This document shows positions 47,101 to 59,100 of a stretch of DNA of 64,000 nt, piece after piece. Made by a program: the position numbers and the translations under genes. Source of the DNA: Emmonsiellopsis sp. PD_33 (Eukaryota; Ascomycota; Eurotiomycetes; Onygenales; Ajellomycetaceae); the NCBI GenBank assembly GCA_032988165.1, contig JANTQF010000127.1:1-64000 (forward strand). The letters run 5' to 3'. The notes under the pieces are model-generated. The model searched no databases. It was not told the DNA's origin and saw only the letters and a program-made list of their open reading frames with translations. Within the stretch, counting starts at the first letter, position 1, and every line of letters begins with the position of its first letter.

Positions 47101-50100
47101 AGTCCATACCAGAAGTATTTATCTTGGATGCTTTCTATAGATCATTTGATATCAAAATGTCCCCCTTGAGGGTCATCATGATTAGTATGAAGGATTTCAT
47201 TAATAAGCACTTGATCTTTAGATACATACACTCTACTGTTAGCTCAGAGGATGTCATCTATCTTCAGAGTTCATAGTATGCCTTCTTCTGTAAATGCCTC
47301 TTTTTCCTGCACTTGTGTCTTGATCTTTTGTGTCACAATGTCAAGGTTCTACATATATTGGAGCAGAGAGATGAGGGACTCAGGAAGTTCAGAGTAGGTA
47401 GAGTCTGTAGTTATTACCTTGTTGACAACAATATGGGGCATGTAGGGACAGCAGGCTGAGCACAGAGCACTGTCAATGTTGCTGGATGAGCACAGGGTGT
47501 CACCAGTGCTGTCAGATGAGCACACAGCACACAGGTGAAGGGAAGGTGCAGTTAGCAGCTTGATTGTTAAATGGGCATCTCACTCATTTATTAGTGATGA
47601 TTGAGCCTCTCACTCATCATCATAGGTCTAAATGCAGTTTATAATAAGGGAAAGTTCTTTATGGGAGTCAAAGTCCTAGCCTAGTGCAACACCATGTCAT
47701 AGCTTTTGTTGCAGGATTAGTAAGAGAATCTCTCCATGAAATACATCATTATAATTTGTGTGGCAACTCAGACTATCTGCAGGGTTGTTTTTCCCTGGGC
47801 AGTGCAGTAAGATAAAATTATAAGCACTAAGTGCCTCTACCCATCTAGTCTGACATCTATTAAGCACTTTAGTCATCATAAAGTACTATAGATTTGCATG
47901 ATCAGACCAGACTTGCACTGGATACTAGCTCCCCTCCAGATAGTGTCTTTAGTGCTTGAAAGCTGTAATAATAGCTAAGAGTTCCTTGTCATGAGTATCA
48001 TATTATATTTCAGCATCAATGAGCTTGCAAGATTAGTAGGCCACTGGGTGCTATAGGCCATCATCTTGAAGCTGAGATATGATTGTGACTACTGTATATA
48101 TTGAAGCATCAGGCTCAATCTGGGTGTGCTGTGCAGGATTGAAATGCATTAGAAGTAGTACTGAAGTGAAATACTCCTTAAGCTTGTGAAATGTACTTTT
48201 AGTATCCTTCATTCAGAGAAAAGTAGGTTTCTTTTTGTCTTTTTTTATTCCTTTTGTCAGGTCAAATAAGGCACCAGTGATGTGGGAATAGGCTTTGATG
48301 AAGTGCCTATAGAAATTAGCAAATCCCAAGAAAGACTATACTTCCTTAATAGATGTCAGTATGAGCCATTCTATTATGATAGCAATTCATTCTGGTTCTA
48401 TTTCAACACTGTCCAGCTCTACAATGAAACCAAGAAAAGAGACCTTTTAGGTAGCAAACTTGCACTTGCTGTGCTTCATGTATAGGTGGGCACACTTCAA
48501 GTGCTTTAAGACCTGTTGAACATGTTCTTAGTGCTCCTCCATATTATTGGAATATATAAGGATATTGTCAAGGTAGACTACACAATATATGTTAAGGAGG
48601 TCAGAAAAAGCACTGTTAATGTATGCCTGAAAGGTAGTAGGAGTATTTGAGAGGCCCATGGGCATGACCATAAATTTGAAATGGTTATACTGAGTGCAAA
48701 ATGTAGTTTTCCAATGATCTCAGGGTGCAATCAGTATGCAGTAGTATGCATCCTGCAGATCCATCTTGGTGAAAATCTTTGCACTGAATAGGCAGTCCAA
48801 TATCTCACTAATAAGTAGTAGGGGGTACCAGTTCTTAATTGTGATACAGTTGAGGCCACAGTAGTCAACACATAGTTGTAATCCATCATCTTTTTTTGGT
48901 ACAAAGAGGATTAGTGCTCCTACTGGGCTCTTGAAAGGTTGGATCCATCCTTTAGCTAATGATACATTTATGAATTCCTAAAGCACTCTAAGCTCAACTT
49001 TGAAGAGGAAATAAATGGGCATAAAGGAAGGATCAGTACCAAGTTGAAGATCAATACAGTGTTCAGTTCCTATTGGCACAAGTGCACTGGAAGTGGCTTG
49101 TTCTGAGAAAAGATGTACAAAAGGCTCAACATAATCTGGTAAATCAGATGGAAGATCCATATATGCACCTGTAGTTGCAGCTGACACTTTAATTTTGGAT
49201 GCATCACTTTGTGCTGATATGATAGTCACTAAATTGGCTTTAGCCCCAGTAAGTATCTCACCCATGACTTCCTCAGCTGAGATTTTCTCAAACTTTAACT
49301 CAGATGTATCATTCTGTAAGATAAACTCACCATTCTGCTAATTGATAAGTGGATTAACTTCAACTAACCAGGGGAAACCAAGGATCATATCATAGGTGGC
49401 AAGCTTAATTGCATGGAAGAGTTGCTGGACACTGACATCATGACCTAGTTGATCAATCATACTGATAGTTAGATTATGCTCTCTAAATGATCTGACCATG
49501 TAACTGTCAACTGCCTCCACTGTGCATAGATTGTGTGTAGTGAGCTCCAAATCATTTGCCTTTGCCCAGAATTCATTGATGAAGTTCACTTCTGCTCTGA
49601 AGTCTACTAAAGCAAGGATTTACTTCAGGCCTGAAGGGGTGTTAACCTTTACTAGAATGATGAATGACAGGTGGCTCTTATATTAGCTTTGAGGAAGAGT
49701 TTGGGCAGCCATTGTGAGCTTAATGGCACATCTTAATTGTTTTTTGATGTAGAGTCTGCATCCCAGATGCAAGCTTTGCACTCCTCAGTGGTGTGGCTCA
49801 GGTAGGCTTTGTGGAAGTCACACCACTTCTTGTTGGAGGAGTCTTGCTTGTTCTTATCCTGATTATCCCACTTGTATTTTCTCATATGGGATGGTGCACC
49901 ATCAGCTTCTGAATTAGTGGAAGGGGGACTATTCTTAAATTTAGACTTCTCTTTGATGCATTTAATGTGTTCTAGGAGATTCTATTCTGTAATTGCCAGT
50001 CTGTTCATAACTGCATCATAGTTCATATCTTCCATCTTATCTGCATATTTGTCAAATTTGCACTGGACTTCAGGGAGAACCTTCATATAGAGATGGCTCT

Positions 50101-51003
50101 TCCTATGATAGTCATTATAGGAGTATTATAGATGTCCTTCCACTACCTATAGCACCACTGCAAACTCATACACACTTTATGCTTCTTGCTGTTCCATCTT
50201 AAGATATTATGCTTCTAAGTTATGAAAGGATTTGTCTGAGTCAGCAACTTATTTCTACATTCAGTCCAGCAAGTAGGTCCAAGAAGGAAGTGTTTCCATG
50301 CTCCTTATATGCTAATATTAATACTTTTGGATGTCACCATCAAAATGAGTAACTACTTCAATGATTTTTTGATGGTCTGCTGTGTTGAAATAGGCTAGGT
50401 CACTAGCATGATAGATAATGGTAGCTGTTGTAAAGATCTCTAACTCCTTCATGCTGCAGGCCTAAAACTTTTCAACTCCTTTATGTAGATTGTGTGAAGT
50501 CATACCCAGATCATTCAGCTTTTCTTACCAGAGTGGAACTTGGCCAAGGAGGGGCCATACATTTCCAGTGGACATCTGTGTTTGTCCCATGTTTGCCATG
50601 TTTGGTCAGAGGGGAAGTAGCTCTCCCAACATAGAATGAGGAGGTATTTGAGCTCAGGGCTCATCCAGGGTAGAGATTTGAGCCCAGGGCTTATTCACAG
50701 CCACTTGGAGTGCTGCATGCTCATCCTAGAGGTATCAAAGTTCCTGTTTCACCTTAAGGGTAGTGATCTCAGTGATGAGGCATTTGGACTCAGCCTGAAT
50801 CTCTATGGCCAATTAGGGCAAGGGAGACTTTAAAGGAGGGGTGCCCTCATGGCTGGAAGGCAGGCTTTGAGCTGAAGGCATTTTTTGTCCTTCTGCCTGA
50901 GCAGTAGGTGCAGTGGAAGTGCCTCAATTTTTCTTAGAAGAGGCCATAATGAAATGTGAAATTGGCTCAATGGACTGTCTCTCAAAGTAGAGCAATTAGA
51001 AAC
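44186..51003 (-). mobile_element. Chromovirus internal region, unit 2 (gag-pol, decayed)
   Basis: 6818 bases, the same order as unit 1. The gag start MASSKKN is at 50947 and the zinc motif at about 49.77-49.84 kb. The protease frame is open at 49589-49338. The RT box reads YLDNILIYS at about 48.55-48.60 kb (second Asp to Asn). Integrase is at about 47.3-46.3 kb and the chromodomain at about 46.15-45.97 kb. The 1.75-kb tail to the LTR matches that of unit 1. The two units carry different damage in the RT active site, so both were mutated independently after the duplication. Confidence 0.85.
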
Positions 51004-51300
51004 TGTGAGGGTGTAGGTCAAATAGATGATGTGAAGAGCTCAATAGGAGGAATAGATTGGATATAGATGTAGCTAAGGTTGAAGGTAGGGTATCTGAAGG
51101 AAAGTAGCTAATTACTGAGGTTTCTATATGTAGGAACCTCAGTGAAGGTATATATACAATTGTGTGATAACATAAGAAATGACTAAGCAAGAAGTGAGTA
51201 TGGGGTGTTGACATAAGAGATGGATACACTCTGGGTGCATAGTGTAGTTAATATGCACTAGGCATGGCAATGATAAGGAGGCACATGCTTGCACATGACA
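51004..51300 (-). repeat. Chromovirus LTR 3 (outer 5' LTR)
   Basis: 297 bp, TGTGAGGGTG to CACATGACA. The internal side continues GTTTCTAATTGCTCTAC on minus, sharing TAATTGCTC with the gypsy A family. It is followed outside by the ACTTC duplication. Confidence 0.92.
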
Positions 51301-52986
51301 ACTTCAATGCCTGCTGAGTAAATCACAAATAGAGACTATTAGATCTATAAATTCTCAAAGAATTCAAAGTAACACCACACAGAGTAATATATGCCTCATT
51401 TGTTGCTCTACTAATTGTGACTGCCTCATCCTCACTTCAAGAACTCTGAAATACCACTACCACCTCTAATGAATATCTTCAGGTAATGATTTAAATCATT
51501 CAGAATAAAGCTCATCATTTTCCATCTAAACTTTAAGTCTGTATTGACATCATTAAGTGCTTTATAGACTCTAACTCCCAACTATACTTCCAGAGGAGAT
51601 AGTAGGTTTCTGATTCAGAATCATTATATACCTAAATTATACAAGAAACTCACAACTTCCTAATAACTAATTACTTAGATTATAAAGTATTCTATCAGAT
51701 TCTATTTTAAGACTTCTACTAGCTTAATATGTCTCAGAGCATCTAATAGTTCATCTAAAACTACAATGTCTGCTGATCTGTCATTACCTGGCAAGACTAT
51801 CATTAAGGTCTGCTCAAGTCTCTTCTGATTTCTAAATGTGTCTAGCATAATATTATTATTAATTTCACAGTAGACCTCCTTATAAGTAATAGCTACAAGA
51901 ATGTCCTCATCATCATTAATTGTCTTAATAAGGACATTATCCTTAAACTCTGCATGAAGATAAATGTGCCTGTAGTAGTAAAAGTTTTCCTTTAAAGCTC
52001 ATTTTATTATCTATATAATCTACCTTATATAATCATCTTAGACCATGAAACCTAGTTCATCAGAGCCATCTGAACCTAAATCTACTAGCTCCTCAAGATC
52101 TCTTAATATCTCTTAATTACCTACTACCTCAAAACTGATAGCAGCACTAAATGTATGATTCAGACAACTAAGAACTACTCTCAGAAGTTCTATTCATACA
52201 TCTAGGATAACTGGAATGAACTCCTCCTACATGCCAAACTTATAATTAATAGTCATGATACTATTAGTACTAATGTTAGCTCATTTTTCCTCTCATATAG
52301 TTATAATTTTGAAGTTCTTAATCTCACTAAATTGCCTGAACCTTCCACTTCACTCTATAGCTCAATTCAAATTGTAGATACTATCATCTCAAAACTCTAG
52401 TAAGCTCATGAGTGAGCTGAATCTTCCATGGCTAGTGCCCAGTAAGATTAATAGGATCATGTAAATACTCACTGAAATCCCACTAAATACTATGAGGTAA
52501 GTAATAAGATCTAGCTAGACCTCTAAAATATTATCACTAATTGCTCATCTCACATGCTTGACTATCAATATGCTAAGTACACCATCATTGAAGTCCTGGG
52601 AAATTATAACTACTATCTTAACATATTACCTGAGATTCATAATATGTTTCACATAAACCTACTCTACAAGGCCTCTACCAATTCATTTCCCTTGCAAGAG
52701 ATCACTAACTGGCATCTGCCTAGCATCATTGGGGAAGACAATGAGGTAGAGTATGAGATTAAAGTCATCCTTAACTACTACCATCACAGGTAAGAATTTC
52801 AGTACCTGGTAAAGTGGCTCAGCTATAAAGTCCCTTCATGGGAACCAACCTCTGCCCTGTAAGATACCACTGCATTCACCCATTATGAAGAACTGCACCT
52901 ACCTAATAAGACTTTACCCACACTATGCTGCATCTGGTTTTCCAAACCCTCCTACCTGCCCTTTAAAACCAGATAGGGAGAGATAA

Positions 52987-53240
52987 TGTGAAGGGCTATA
53001 TTCTTATACTCTATATCTATAGCTCACCTGAACTTCACTCAATCTCTGACTGCTCAATTAGATGCCTCCAACTAGGCCTTTATATGAATGTTTATCCACT
53101 CTGACCTTGCATAATTCTCTTTTATTTATATTGCATGATCTCACAATTTCTTTTCCTTTTTCCTTTTTTTCTCTAATGATTACAATTTTGATTCTAGCAT
53201 ATAGCTTGTATGATCCACTTATCAGAGCACACCCATTACA
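52987..53240 (+). repeat. 3' LTR of gypsy copy A2
   Basis: 254 bp, TGTGAAGGGC to ACCCATTACA. Pairs with 33169-33422 across the 14.5-kb nested insertion. Confidence 0.92.
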
Positions 53241-53245
53241 CTTAG

Positions 53246-54950
53246 AATAAATAGTCTTAGTACTGTCTCTAGATATAACTAAAGCATTTAATAAAATGCT
53301 AAGAGAGCACATGATGTACATACTCTACCAGCTAAGATTACTCTAAAATCTAGTAGGATAAGTTAGCTTATTTATAGCTAATAGATACTCAATACTTATT
53401 TTTAAGAGGTAGAAGATAGAGGCCTTTAATATTCTAATAGAAATTCTATAGGAGTTTCCTCTATCATTAATTCTATTTCTATTTTATAATGAGAAGCTCA
53501 TCTAAATATACTTAAGACCAGGCTGTGCAGTCAGCTGCATAGCATTTATAAATAATATGAATATAATAATATATAGATAGTTTACAGTAGATAACTACAG
53601 GAAGCTTATATATATATATTAAGTATGTAAGGTGTGAGTAGTGCAGTATAGAATGAAGTTTGTACTGCAGAAGTATAAGCTAATGTACTTTATAAGAATA
53701 TATAATTAATTTAATATAATAGCTATAGTATAGCTACCTGAGCAGGTAGTACAGCTATAGCAGGTAATATATATACTAAGAATGTGACTTAACCTCAGAT
53801 TATACTGAAAGAGTCATCTAGATATAGTAGCTAGTAAGATGAAGTTTCAGATAAGAGCATTCTTTTAGATCATCAAGTCAATCTGAAGACTCTCACTATA
53901 GTAGATTAGAATAGTATATAATATAATTATTAGATTAGCTTTAGCATATAGAGTTATTACATGGCACTAGCTATATAGTTCACAGCAGAGTATAGCATTC
54001 AGACTAGCTTATAAGCTAGTAGTGATATAAAACTTCTACCTGCAAATTATAGTAGGAGTATATAGATAGACTTCTATAATCATTTTAAAGGCTGAGATAC
54101 ACATAGTGCCTCTAAACCCACATTTAGATAGTATAGTAGTTAGAGCTATAAATTAACTGAGAATAACAAATATATTATATTAGATTAAGAAGGTATATAC
54201 AGCAATCTGAGTATAATTACATTATAGAGATACATCAAGAAGCTAATAGAGACATCTTGAAGTAGTAGCTCACCTAGGAGAGCTATTAGTAAATTAAAGA
54301 CAGAAGTAAATAGTAGGAATAAAGAGATAAACTGCAGAGAATACAACTAAAAGATAGAGGAAGCATTTAGAGTGCATTCTATATATATTATGAGTTAAGT
54401 GTGAGGTACTTATGAGATAAACAGACAGATAGAGGAAGCAGGCTCAGTTATGAAGAAAGTATTATAAATAGCTGCTAGATAGAGCTGTACTGAAGTAGCA
54501 TAAGAGGCTGTGCAAGACTCACAGCTTAATTATTATTTAGCTATAATTAAATAAGATAGGGCTAGTAGTATTTCTAAACTGATGCTAGATGCCTAAATTT
54601 TTTACCTCAAAATATCTCTGTAGGTACAACTTTGAAATAGTGAGCTATATATTAGTGCACTATAAGCACTTTAAGAGTCATAAAGAGTACATTATGAGAG
54701 ATGAGAGGATCAACAAGAGATAGCTATTAAATACTAATAAAGAGTTATACACTTTATTTAGCTGATAGCTGAAGAAGGACATTCTACATTAGTTCATCTT
54801 AATGTATGAGCTAACATACTACATGGTATAAGCATTAGAGAGCTGAAGTAAGAGATGGAAATTAGAATTCATAATATTAGATGTAAGAGTATAAAGATAG
54901 TCTAACTAAGTATTTATAATATACATCCTCTCTAAATAATTCTTAAGTAT
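53246..54950 (+). pseudogene. LINE ORF2, part 3: reverse transcriptase and C-terminal region
   Basis: Starts with VLVLSLDITKAFN (RT motif A, usually SLDISGAFD). It then has EFPLSLILFLFYNE at about 53450-53510 (QGSPLSPILFLFYN), and a C-terminal block near 54.6 kb in which a Cys/His zinc segment like that of Tad1 LINEs can be traced (VHYKHFKSHKEYI). Stops are frequent. It is the downstream part of the LINE interrupted at 26.98 and 33.17 kb. The 3' end of the element is not sharp. Confidence 0.75.
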
Positions 54951-55991
54951 GAGGTTTATTCCACAATTAAGATTAAAATCATCTTAATATCCTCTCAGAT
55001 AGAGCTTCTTCTATAATTAAGAACTAGCTATTTTCTTACTTATTATTAAACTCATTTCAGTGCATGCTTCCCCTCTCCCCTGTATTCCCCATATTTTCCT
55101 CCCTAGAGAAGCTCTTCTAAGGGTTCTTTCTCTCTCTTCTCCTTCTTCTTCTCATCCTTATATCTCTCTCAGGGCTCTTTCTTCTCCTTCACCCCTAATG
55201 TAGCTTCCACCTTCTTATAATGCTAATAGCAATGAGTGGCTCTAATCAGAGTAATAATATGTGCATGCACACTATAGGCTTTATGAGTAAGGCTAATAAC
55301 TTGCTGAACCAGATATGATAAAAGCTTCTACTTATAATAGATTAATAGTGAAAGTAAATTAATCATATTAAATTAGCATTATATATAGGCTCTATAGAAG
55401 ATCAATGCATGGAGTGTAGAGATAAACCCATTTAAATATAATACTAATATATCTTATAGTATTTATCATAGTATTTACCTCTAATAGTAGGATGAGCACA
55501 TCAGATAAATAGATCTACTATACTGCTAATATAGTAATCATATGGGATAGTACTGAGAGCTGAGTCAGTATAAGTCACTAAGACATAATAACTCTTATGC
55601 TAGTAATGCTGGCCTGGCAGAAATTACACTGTATACTAAATATTAAGATAGAGCTGAACTTATTTAAGCTTGATACTAAAAAATATAGATATCTTACTGT
55701 GAGTAAGAATAGTATAGAATATATAAAAATAAGTAAAAAATAATATAAATAGAATGTAAGTGGACTGTAGCTATATTAATTTAAAGGAGAAAAGAGAAGG
55801 AATTTTTCCCTCAGAAAACTCTCTCTTTTTTTTTTCTAAATTATAGTAATAGCTGTGCCCTAACAACCAGTATGTACATAATCTCAACCTCAAAAATCAT
55901 TGAGGATTCTTCAAACATGTCTTCCCCTTTAGATTTCTGAATGCAAATACTCTCATTTGAAAGCTCTCATTGAGATCTATTTGCTATTTAA
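54951..55991. other. AT-rich sequence without recognisable gene
   Basis: Contains pyrimidine-rich tracts (55.05-55.2 kb) and AT-rich remnants. It may include the LINE 3' tail and the 5' part of whatever the copia element struck. No feature I can name. Confidence 0.4.
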
Positions 55992-56144
55992 TGGTGTGGA
56001 AAGCTTAAGATTTTGCATTTGAGTGGTATGCACAGCTATCTAAGTATGCTAAGCAAGAATGTGGAATCATGTAATTGAAGAGTCACATAATCATGCATTT
56101 ATAAGCTATACATTACAGGCCTCATGATCAGGGCTCCAACACCC
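55992..56144 (-). repeat. 3' LTR of the copia element
   Basis: 153 bp starting TGGTGTGGAAAGC. Its inner end reads CAACACCC where the partner reads CAATACCA, so the terminal A is changed to C. Confidence 0.88.
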
Positions 56145-59100
56145 TCCTTGGCCTGCATGCAGCTCCCAAAATGTGACAACTAATCTAGAAAATTACATAC
56201 AAAATTTATAGAGATATCCCAGTCCTACTCCTTCACTTCCAGGGTCCTTCTCATGTAACTGCTGCAAAAATCACTTGCAAAACACCTATAAAAACACTCA
56301 TTATCTTTATCTATAATCCACTACAAAATCACCTCTATAACTACCCTAGGCTTTCTTCATGGCTTTATCTCCTTTCTTCACACACCTGAGATCAATCTCT
56401 ATTTACTTTATAGAGATCTCAAACTTCTCAAGCATCAGCAGCTTCATTAAACTATCTACTAGCATGTTATTTGTTGATAATTATTTCATGTCAATAATCT
56501 TCTTCTCAGCTGCATCCTGAATATGATGATATTAAATCTCAACATGGCAAATATTTTATGTGACCTTCTTGCCCTGAATGACTACTAGAGTGCTCATATT
56601 ATCCATATATATTAATACAGCAATGTTCATAGGAGCTAGGCTAAGCTCACTGAGCAAGTCATAGATCTGAATGACAGTCTTAATTGACTCACTCACAGCC
56701 ATGTATTTAGCTTCCATTGAGGATAATACTACTACTATTTACTTCACTGAGTACCAGGCTATCAGGCTGCCTGTGAGCTTAATGACCATACTGGACATTG
56801 ATTTCCTATTATTCTTATTATCCATATAGTCACTATCTGAAAACACCTTAATTTGCTGTGAACTGTCAGCTCAGTACTGAATGCTGATATCCTGAGTTTT
56901 CTGTAAATACTACAGTAAGTGCTTCATGCCCTGCCAGCATGCTTTCATAGGCTTAGATGCATAATAGCCCAGGTGTCTGACTGTGTATGTGATATTAAGC
57001 TAGGTGTAGGTCACAAGATGTTAGAACAAGCCAACAGCTGTATGATAGATCTTTTCATTGAATGATGTCTCATCTGAGAGTGGGTCAAAACTGGGATCCA
57101 TTAGGATCTTAATGATATTACAGTCCTGCATATTGAATTGAACAAAAAGAGCTTTGATATAGGCATCCTATGAGATCTTTATCCCCTTTATGTCTCTAAT
57201 TATTTTCATATCAAGGTAGTAGTGAGCATCACCCAAGTCCTTGATATTAAAGTGATTCACAATTTTCATGTAGATGTCCTTGATATTCTTCACATTCAGG
57301 CTGATGAGTTTGATGTCATCAATATAGAATGTCAAATAGATCTGTAGCTTCTCATGATACTAAAGATTATAATTTTATTTGTACTGCTTGAAGCCTAGTT
57401 CCTCCAGAAAGCTCATCAAGAGATCAAATCAAAGCTTTGATGCTTGCTTTAGACTGTAAAGACTCTGTAGCAGGTAGCAAACATTCTTCTAATTGCCCAA
57501 ATCAAATCCAGTAGGCTGCTTTATGAACAACTGTTTGTTTTCAGGGAGTTAGATGTTGAGAAAGGCTGTTATAAAATCAACTTGATAAATATATCAACTT
57601 TTGAGTGCTACAGTGATGAACATCATGTGAATAATGTCAGTAGAGATCACTGGGGTATACATTTCATGATAATTGACACCCTTTCATTGGCAGAATCCCT
57701 TGACTACCTAGTGGGCCTTAAATGCCTTTGTTGCACTGTTTTTGTCAGTTTTAATCCTATAGACCCATCTACCACCCAAGATAGATGTCCATTTTGCAGG
57801 CTTAGAAATAACTTCAAACACCTTGTGAGATAGTATACTATCTACCTTACTTTTCATTGCCTCCATCTATTCCTTCTTATACTCACCACCAACCACCTCA
57901 TTATAGGTAGTTGGAACCTTGATACCATTAATAAATTTCAGAGCCTGAGCTTTACAAGCTATAAAAGCTTTAAAGTTCTTAAAGGGTCAATATTCAGCAT
58001 CATCTGACATGGCAATATTAACAAGCTCCAAATCTTAAGCTAAGAACACTGTGAGTGCCTTGATATTATCATCTGCTTTAACATCAGTCTTGTGGGGCTG
58101 GCTGCACTTCTTTCCAGTGGCATTTTATCCTAATGAGAGGGCTACATTCTTATTTGGCTGGAGTACCACAGGAATCTCTTACTGAAGCTGGGCCTTTTAT
58201 AAGTCATTAACCTCCTTAAGGTTGGCAGGAAGAGAAGAGGGTTCTTCTACCTTTCTAGTAGAAGAGTCATGAGAGATCTTAGAAGAATTCTGGTCATTCA
58301 GGGCTAGAGAGATTAAATAAGAAAGAGTAGCATTTTCATTGCATTTAATGCTGCTCAAGGCAATCACTTCATTCTTAACAGGGTCCTAAAGATGATAAGT
58401 ATTACTACCATAGTATCTAATAAGAATCAAACACTCACTATGGGCTGCAAACTTGCTAGTGTCACAATGTTTACCCTCTTTAAGGATGTAAATAGGACTT
58501 CCAATGGCTCACAAATCTTCTGTACAGGCATACAGTTTTCCATTCCAAGCTTTATAGGGCATAGCTTGCTTCAAATGATCTGCAGTGACTATCTCAGAGA
58601 ATAACTCAGTACTTGTCAAGAAGATGTTTATGAGAAAAAAGCTCATAAGAATCATCTCAGCCTAAAGGTGAGATGGTAGTCCTACCTGCAACATTAAGTA
58701 GCATGCTTTTGAGATTATAATCTGTATTGCACATTTATAAACACTATTCTGAGGAGATGTATATGACTCCATTGATTCTCACTTTATATCCTATTTTGTA
58801 AATACTGCCTGGCATTTAGCCTCAAGAGCTTCTGCAGTGCTGTCTGATCAGGCAAAGCTAGCACAAATTCCCATGCTATTAAGATGGTTAAGGTGGAACT
58901 TTATAGTATCTAGAAGATTAGCCTTTAATTTCAGAAAATAAGGCATCTTGTAGTAAGTAACATCATTAACTATCAAAAGGAGATACTTATAGCCCTGTAG
59001 ACTGAATGCAAAATCATCAAGATCTCTAAATGTTTTGCTACTGCTAGTAATATTAAAGTGCAGACACACCCTGCAGGTTGTTGATCTTAGTATAGGTTCA

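Larger units (their letters stand above)
36774..51300 (-). mobile_element. Double chromovirus: LTR-internal-LTR-internal-LTR
   Basis: A second Ty3/gypsy family on minus. It has three 297-bp LTRs (36774-37070, 43889-44185, 51004-51300) separated by two internal regions of 6818 bases each (37071-43888 and 44186-51003). Only the outermost ends carry a target duplication, ACTTC at 36769-36773 and 51301-51305, inside gypsy copy A2. Each internal region on minus encodes gag with a WCDFHKAH-x3-HTTEEC zinc motif, an aspartic protease (YDMILGFPWLVE), RT, RNase H, integrase and a chromodomain (DEEEEY, then DTWEPEEN). A long 3' region follows the chromodomain. Differences between units are mostly C/T or G/A. 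Confidence 0.93.
33169..53240 (+). mobile_element. Ty3/gypsy chromovirus copy A2, interrupted by a nested element
   Basis: Same family as A1 in the opposite orientation. Its 254-bp LTRs are at 33169-33422 and 52987-53240, flanked by the 5-bp duplication CTTAG (33164-33168 and 53241-53245). The internal region is split: gag, protease and RT lie at about 33.8-36.77 kb, and the rest of RNase H/integrase plus chromodomain at 51.3-52.97 kb. Removing the nested 36774-51300 insertion and one ACTTC copy leaves about 5.54 kb, close to A1, and the protein frame reads on (MPFEDFNAC). A readable chromodomain stretch lies at about 52740-52850 (EVEYEIKVILNYYHHR, then FQYLVKWLSY). The polypurine tract AGATAGGGAGAGATAA precedes the 3' LTR. 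It is more AT-rich than A1, so older or hit more often. Confidence 0.93.

Noticed and set aside
36774..51300. Two independent chromovirus insertions side by side
   Set aside because: The middle LTR is shared and no 5-bp duplication flanks it. Only the outer ends have ACTTC, so one array is the simpler reading.
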